From the NCBI RefSeq assembly GCF_001423885.1, contig NZ_LMPP01000004.1:310001-374000 (forward strand): a DNA stretch of 64,000 nucleotides. Reading direction: 5' to 3'. The position numbers and the translations under genes are program-made. The stretch comes from Rathayibacter sp. Leaf185. Lineage in GTDB: Bacteria; Actinomycetota; Actinomycetes; Actinomycetales; Microbacteriaceae. The notes below the pieces were generated by a model that saw nothing but the letters and a program-made list of their open reading frames with translations, was not told the origin of the DNA and did no database searches. Shown here piece after piece: positions 63,109-64,000 of the stretch (positions are counted from its first letter, which is position 1; each line of letters starts with the position of its first letter).

Positions 63109-64000
63109 ATGACGCCTCCCCTTCTCCGTTCTCCCGCCGCAGCGCTCGTCGCGCTGATCGCGTCGGGTGCACTCCTCCTCGGCGCGACTCCCGCCCTGGC
63201 CGCCGAGAGCGAGGGACCGCTGTCGTACTCGCACGACGCTCCCGCTGCCGAGGCGCCGACCGACTCGGCGCCGGTCGCGGCTGCCGAGGCGGCCCGAGCC
63301 GCCGACACCTACTACAACGCGCTGTCGGGCGGCGAGGAGCTGACGGCGGGCGAGAGCATCGTCTCGACCAACGGCGCCTACACCTTCGTGCTGCAGGCCG
63401 ACGGCAACGCCGTCACCTACGACTCGAACGGCCGACCCACCTGGAACACCGGGACGCAGGGGCGCGGCGACCACCTCGCCATGCAGACCGATGGCAACGT
63501 CGTCGTCTACGACGCGCAGGACCGCCCCGTCTGGTTCACCGGGACCGGAGGCGAGCCGGGCGCCGTGATCACCATCCAGGACGACGGCAATCTGGTCGTC
63601 TACCGCGCCGACGGCTCGCCGGCCTGGGCCAGCAGCGTCGGTGGCCGCATCGCTCCTCCCGCCGTCTCGGAGCTGCGCCCCGGACAGACCCTCGCACCGG
63701 GGCGTCAGCTCGATTCCGTCAGCGGAGGCAACCGTGCCGTGATGCAGCAGGACGGCAACTTCGTCGTCTACGGGCCCGGAGGTGCGCTCTGGTCGACGGG
63801 GACGAGCGGCCCTGGAAACCGACTGGTTATGCAGTCCGACGGGAACGCGGTGATCTACGGAGCAGGGAACAGCGTCCGATGGGCGTCGGGAACGGCGGGC
63901 AACCTCGGCGCGACGATGGTGCTGAGGAACGACGGCTCGCTCGTCATCGCGGTCGACTCCGGCGTCATCTGGAGGAGCGTGCCCCTGGCGAACCAGGACA
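63109..64000 (+). CDS. Secreted bulb-lectin (B_lectin) repeat protein, 3' end outside window
   Basis: 297 codons are visible and the frame is open to the window end. A signal peptide of about 31 residues ends ATPALA-A. An Ala/Glu linker precedes two bulb-type lectin domains (about 68-178 and 187-290). Each has three QxDGNxVxY-type sugar sites: LQADGNAVTY (95-104), MQTDGNVVVY, IQDDGNLVVY, MQQDGNFVVY, MQSDGNAVIY and a weaker LRNDGSLVIA. Such lectins bind mannose. No ribosome site of note before the ATG at 63109. The missing C-terminus may hold a catalytic or anchoring domain. Confidence 0.85.
   Translation, partial: MTPPLLRSPAAALVALIASGALLLGATPALAAESEGPLSYSHDAPAAEAPTDSAPVAAAEAARAADTYYNALSGGEELTAGESIVSTNGAYTFVLQADGNAVTYDSNGRPTWNTGTQGRGDHLAMQTDGNVVVYDAQDRPVWFTGTGGEPGAVITIQDDGNLVVYRADGSPAWASSVGGRIAPPAVSELRPGQTLAPGRQLDSVSGGNRAVMQQDGNFVVYGPGGALWSTGTSGPGNRLVMQSDGNAVIYGAGNSVRWASGTAGNLGATMVLRNDGSLVIAVDSGVIWRSVPLANQD

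Overview
The window is about 70% GC, is densely coded and has the gene order of a high-GC Gram-positive bacterium of the family Microbacteriaceae (Rathayibacter/Clavibacter type; genus not certain). Supporting signs are many -10 boxes of the form TAnnnT six to eight bases before an ATG/GTG (leaderless mRNAs), many GTG starts, ATGA/GTGA overlaps between consecutive genes, a LexA box of TCGAAC-N4-GTTCGA type, a perfect CIRCE element and a leucine leader peptide of actinobacterial type. No rRNA, CRISPR array, insertion sequence or prophage was seen. All calls come from reading the sequence and remembered family motifs; no database was searched.

Layout. 1-1160: 3' part of a coiled-coil secreted protein with a lytic-transglycosylase-like end. 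1185-3554: two divergent units around one SOS box, a 97-residue protein plus a small family-A DNA polymerase on one side and a DUF6504-like protein on the other. 3595-8285: a 35-residue membrane peptide, an MFS exporter, a family 2 glycosyltransferase, a LON-substrate-binding-domain protein and small conserved unknowns. 8286-8700: a probable frameshifted membrane gene and a hairpin. 8701-14112: a CAU tRNA, a family 4 glycosyltransferase, a DMT/NIPA-type transporter, peptide deformylase, an rRNA methyltransferase and tRNA-Asn. 14186-21539: an oligopeptide-type ABC operon (lipoprotein, two permeases, a double ATPase, an extra single ATPase) ending in a 2-hydroxyacid dehydrogenase. 21765-26306: dnaG, dgt, dus. 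26368-31354: ybaK-type gene, DsbA/FrnE-type oxidoreductase with a coupled 45-residue Cys peptide, a class V aminotransferase, a Gfo/Idh oxidoreductase, uppS and recO. 31414-36592: TRIC-type channel, leuA with leader peptide and attenuator, and a two-component system.

36674-44148 is a conserved minus-strand housekeeping run (hrcA, dnaJ, rsmE, HIT, phoH, ybeY, CNNM/CorC, era) headed by CIRCE, with a 26-codon reading frame bridging the last two genes. 44401-52099: two DUF4870 paralogues, hemW, DUF1990, a lipoprotein, lepA, GNAT, an aminotransferase and rpsT. 52100-52579 is non-coding with a terminator and a large inverted repeat. 52580-60822: an SQR-like flavoprotein, holA, comEC, comEA and leuS. 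60901-62992: a pabB-like and a pabC-like gene fired back to back from one symmetrical -10 box 19 bp long between starts. 63109-end: a secreted protein with two bulb-lectin domains, cut by the window edge.

Most of the window is ordinary core genome. The parts most worth following are the SOS-controlled polymerase cassette (1185-3554), the coupled micro-genes (3595-3702, 26840-26977, 37582-37662), the leaderless leucine attenuator (34064-34143), the shared pab promoter (62229-62235) and the third ATPase of the peptide transporter.
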